Source: an uncultured Aquimonas sp. (lineage in GTDB: Bacteria; Pseudomonadota; Gammaproteobacteria; Xanthomonadales; Xanthomonadaceae). From it: a stretch of DNA of 7,941 bases. Below, in pieces: positions 5,838-7,941 of the stretch. The notes beneath the pieces are model-generated. The model saw only the letters and a program-made list of their open reading frames with translations. It was not told the origin of the DNA and did not search any database. Where the stretch lies: NCBI RefSeq assembly GCF_937888285.1, contig NZ_CALART010000017.1, forward strand, positions 1 to 7,941. The letters run 5' to 3'. The position numbers and the translations under genes are program-made. Within the stretch, counting starts at the first letter, position 1. The number at the start of each line of letters is the position of its first letter.

Positions 5838-5849
5838 CGTGTCGACGGA

Positions 5850-6584
5850 TCAGGCGGCGCGGGTGGTGCGCTGCTCGATGCGCTTCTCGGGCGTGGCGTT
5901 GACCACGATGCGGTCGACGTAGATGCCCGGCAGGTGCACGTGGTCGGGATCGATGTCGCCGATCTCCACCAGTTCCTCGACCTCGGCCACGCAGACCTTG
6001 CCGGCCATGGCGCAGGCCGGGTTGAAGTTGCGCGCGGTCTTGCGGAAGACCAGATTGCCGGCACGGTCCGCCTTCCAGGCTTTCACCAGCGACACATCGG
6101 CATGCAGGGCGGTTTCCAGCACGTACCAGTGGCCGTCGGGGAACTGCCGGGTCTCCTTGCCCTCGGCGACCACGGTGCCGTAGCCGGTGCGGGTGAAGAA
6201 GGCCGGGATGCCTGCGCCGCCGGCGCGCAGACGCTCGGCCAGCGTGCCCTGCGGGTTGAACTCGAGTTCCAGCTCGCCGCCCAGGTACTGGCGCTCGAAC
6301 TCCTTGTTCTCGCCGACGTAGCTGGAGATCATCTTGCGGATCTGGCGGGTCGTGAGCAGTTGACCGAGGCCGAAGCCGTCCACGCCGGCGTTGTTGCTGA
6401 TCGCGGTCAGGCCTTTGACGCCGGAGTCGCGCAGGGCGGCGATCAGGGCCTCGGGAATGCCGCAGAGGCCGAAGCCGCCCACCGCCAGCGTCTGGCCATC
6501 GGCCACCAGATCGCGCAGCGCGGCGTCCGCGCTCGGGTAGACCTTGTTCTTGCCGCCGCGGGCGGCGGGTGCGGTGTCGCTCAT
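5850..6584 (-). CDS. scoA: 3-oxoacid CoA-transferase subunit A (ScoA/AtoD/LpsI type)
   Basis: This is the alpha subunit of the family I CoA-transferase, partner of the ScoB encoded just downstream. The 244-residue protein has the family's VGGFGLCGIPE (35-45), SNNAG (63-67), QGTLAERLRAGGAGIPAF (112-129) and a C-terminal DPDHVHLPGIYVDRIV (212-227). Length is normal for bacterial ScoA (about 230-245). The ATG at 6584 is preceded by GAGG at suitable spacing. A longer frame to 6746 runs through the promoter and a palindromic unit and is unlikely. A -10-like TAGAAT lies about 40 nt upstream. Together the two subunits would act in acetoacetate or ketone-body catabolism in the cytoplasm. Confidence 0.95.
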   Translation of the reverse strand: MSDTAPAARGGKNKVYPSADAALRDLVADGQTLAVGGFGLCGIPEALIAALRDSGVKGLTAISNNAGVDGFGLGQLLTTRQIRKMISSYVGENKEFERQYLGGELELEFNPQGTLAERLRAGGAGIPAFFTRTGYGTVVAEGKETRQFPDGHWYVLETALHADVSLVKAWKADRAGNLVFRKTARNFNPACAMAGKVCVAEVEELVEIGDIDPDHVHLPGIYVDRIVVNATPEKRIEQRTTRAA

Positions 6585-6621
6585 GGGCGTGGCCTCGCAA
6601 GGGAGTGTGGCAAGGCCGCGG

Positions 6622-6627
6622 ATTCTA
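6622..6627 (-). promoter_or_regulatory. Candidate -10 box for scoA-scoB
   Basis: On the minus strand this reads TAGAAT, 5 of 6 matches to TATAAT, and gives a leader of about 30 nt before the scoA ATG. No convincing -35 is seen 16-18 nt upstream. Confidence 0.45.
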
Positions 6628-6686
6628 CCCGCCGGGCTCGGGCATCCGCTGCCGTACCTTCGGCCGATGCTGCTCGGCAACACGTC

Positions 6687-6732
6687 CATCGGGTGGGCCT
6701 TGGCCACCGTGGCCTCGATCTTCGCCCCGGTC
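6687..6732 (-). repeat. Palindromic unit i (minus orientation, degenerate head)
   Basis: The head reads GGTGGGCCTTGGCCACC: one C is lost from the right arm and the centre is changed, leaving a stem with a bulge. The tail, GTGGCCTCGATC then CGCCCCGGTC, is well preserved. It lies upstream of the scoA promoter. Confidence 0.8.
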
Positions 6733-6826
6733 ATCGCTTGCGACACGTCGCGCGGGTCCCGCGAGCGTCATTGAAAACGCCGGCGCCAATCGGGCGGGCG
6801 GGGGGCTACGCATCGCAGCGTGCGCC

Positions 6827-6874
6827 CATAGGGTGGGCCCTGGCCCACCGTGGCCTCGATCTTCGCCGCGATCC
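6827..6874 (-). repeat. Palindromic unit j (minus orientation)
   Basis: The head is intact after CATAG. The tail begins GTGGCCTCGATCTTCGCC, almost as in unit i, and then diverges. It forms an inverted pair with unit k, whose reverse complement aligns through both head and tail. Confidence 0.88.
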
Positions 6875-6915
6875 TCCGCCCGATGCCGCGCGAATCTGGC
6901 GCATGCGGAGGATCG
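6869..6915. repeat. 11-bp inverted repeat between units j and k
   Basis: CGATCCTCCGC (6869-6879) and GCGGAGGATCG (6905-6915) are perfect reverse complements with a 25-nt spacer. Nested between the facing units j and k, they would extend a possible cruciform. Confidence 0.6.
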
Positions 6916-6920
6916 GCACA

Positions 6921-6956
6921 GGGATAGGAATAGGGATCGGGATAGGGATCGGGACC
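6921..6956 (+). repeat. Six-unit hexamer array (GGGAT[A/C])
   Basis: The consecutive hexamers are GGGATA, GGAATA, GGGATC, GGGATA, GGGATC and GGGACC, running straight into the tail of unit k. This is a short G-rich microsatellite that may vary in length between strains and gives spurious Gly-Ile/Gly-Thr open frames. No function is evident. Confidence 0.8.
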
Positions 6957-6998
6957 GGGGCGAGCGTCGAGCTCATGGTGGGCCAGGGCCCACCCTAT
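6953..6998 (+). repeat. Palindromic unit k (plus orientation)
   Basis: The intact head (6977-6994) has an AG centre, followed by CTAT. The left tail GACCGGGGCGAGCG then GAGCTC is near the consensus, and the GAGC/GCTC words could form a small stem. It is followed by unit l in the same orientation. Confidence 0.9.
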
Positions 6999-7017
6999 TC
7001 CTGTTCGGGTGGGAGAT

Positions 7018-7061
7018 TTCGGCGAGCACGGCGCTCACGGCGGGCCAGGGCCCACCCCATG
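7018..7061 (+). repeat. Palindromic unit l (plus orientation, one stem mismatch)
   Basis: The head reads GGCGGGCCAGGGCCCACC, a T-to-C change that breaks one pair, followed by CCATG. The left tail keeps GGCGAGC. Confidence 0.75.
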
Positions 7062-7073
7062 CGGCATGGAGGC

Positions 7074-7118
7074 AAGGTTGGGCCCTGACCCACCGTAAGG
7101 GTCGGCGCTTGCGACGGT
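7074..7118 (-). repeat. Palindromic unit m (minus orientation, degenerate)
   Basis: AGGTTGGGCCCTGACCCACC differs from the consensus head at two positions, and the tail retains only GCGCTTGCGACGGT. It is the most decayed copy and the nearest to ettA, ending about 30 nt before its candidate -10. Confidence 0.65.
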
Positions 7119-7146
7119 AGCCGGAGCGCGCCGGCGCCCGCCCTGC

Positions 7147-7152
7147 TAGACT
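7147..7152 (+). promoter_or_regulatory. Candidate -10 box for ettA
   Basis: TAGACT would start transcription near 7159, giving a leader of about 85 nt. A small hairpin CGCGG-TCTT-CCGCG (7154-7167) follows. No -35 at normal spacing is recognised. Confidence 0.3.
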
Positions 7153-7244
7153 TCGCGGTCTTCCGCGCCTGAGCGACCGCCTGCTGCCTTTTGGCATCGG
7201 GCCATGGCTCTGCGCGACCCACGCCCGAGGATCAGGACCCCGCC

Positions 7245-7941
<697 letters not shown>

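Noticed and set aside
5835..7088. 417-residue open frame on the plus strand
   Set aside because: It is antisense to scoA and then runs through palindromic units and the hexamer array. No known motifs or ribosome-binding site, and scoA is clearly real.
127..7118. Integron attC sites
   Set aside because: The palindromes lack the R-box core (GTTRRRY) and extrahelical-base layout of attC sites, and genes are not oriented as cassettes behind an integrase.

Overview
This is a GC-rich chromosomal window. Its proteins (a YcfJ-like glycine-zipper protein, EttA, paired ScoA/ScoB subunits, a NupC–ribokinase pair and a riboswitch-led UPF0016 exporter) resemble Gammaproteobacteria. The compact gene order and the intergenic clutter of GGTGGGCC-type palindromes suggest the Xanthomonadales/Lysobacterales (Xanthomonadaceae or Rhodanobacteraceae). 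This placement is inferred from protein resemblance; no marker gene is present.

Layout, left to right. Positions 1-382 hold no gene, only one arm of a 54-bp inverted repeat and two palindromic units. A UPF0016/TMEM165-family Mn2+ (or Ca2+) exporter runs leftward (383-934). Its leader (about 1011-1150, minus strand) is a recognisable yybP-ykoY manganese riboswitch, with a -10 box just upstream. Positions 1166-1630 hold two more palindromic units, the second arm of the 54-bp repeat, and the nupC promoter and leader. A rightward operon follows: nupC, a concentrative nucleoside transporter (1631-2902), and rbsK, a ribokinase (2907-3875), which together fit nucleoside uptake and ribose salvage. 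The gene-free stretch 3876-4286 contains three palindromic units, two of them inside a 114-bp tandem duplication. A YcfJ-like glycine-zipper envelope protein comes next (4287-4967). A 12-bp-stem terminator separates it from a leftward operon for a two-subunit 3-oxoacid CoA-transferase: scoA (5850-6584) is transcribed first, then scoB (5106-5735). The 114-bp gap between these two subunit genes carries a palindromic unit. The divergent gap 6585-7244 holds five more units and a hexamer array. The window ends inside ettA, the ABC-F translation factor (from 7245, running off the right edge).

The genes are ordinary housekeeping and metabolic functions. The unusual content is between them: thirteen copies of one palindromic repeat in 7.9 kb. 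Each has an 18-nt head, and most have a recognisable tail of about 25 nt that can often form a second stem. The copies occur in both orientations, singly, in inverted pairs, inside a tandem duplication and inside an operon. With the manganese riboswitch and the 54-bp inverted repeat around the exporter locus, these are the parts worth a second look. I see no transposase, CRISPR array, tRNA or rRNA, and no defence or biosynthetic system.
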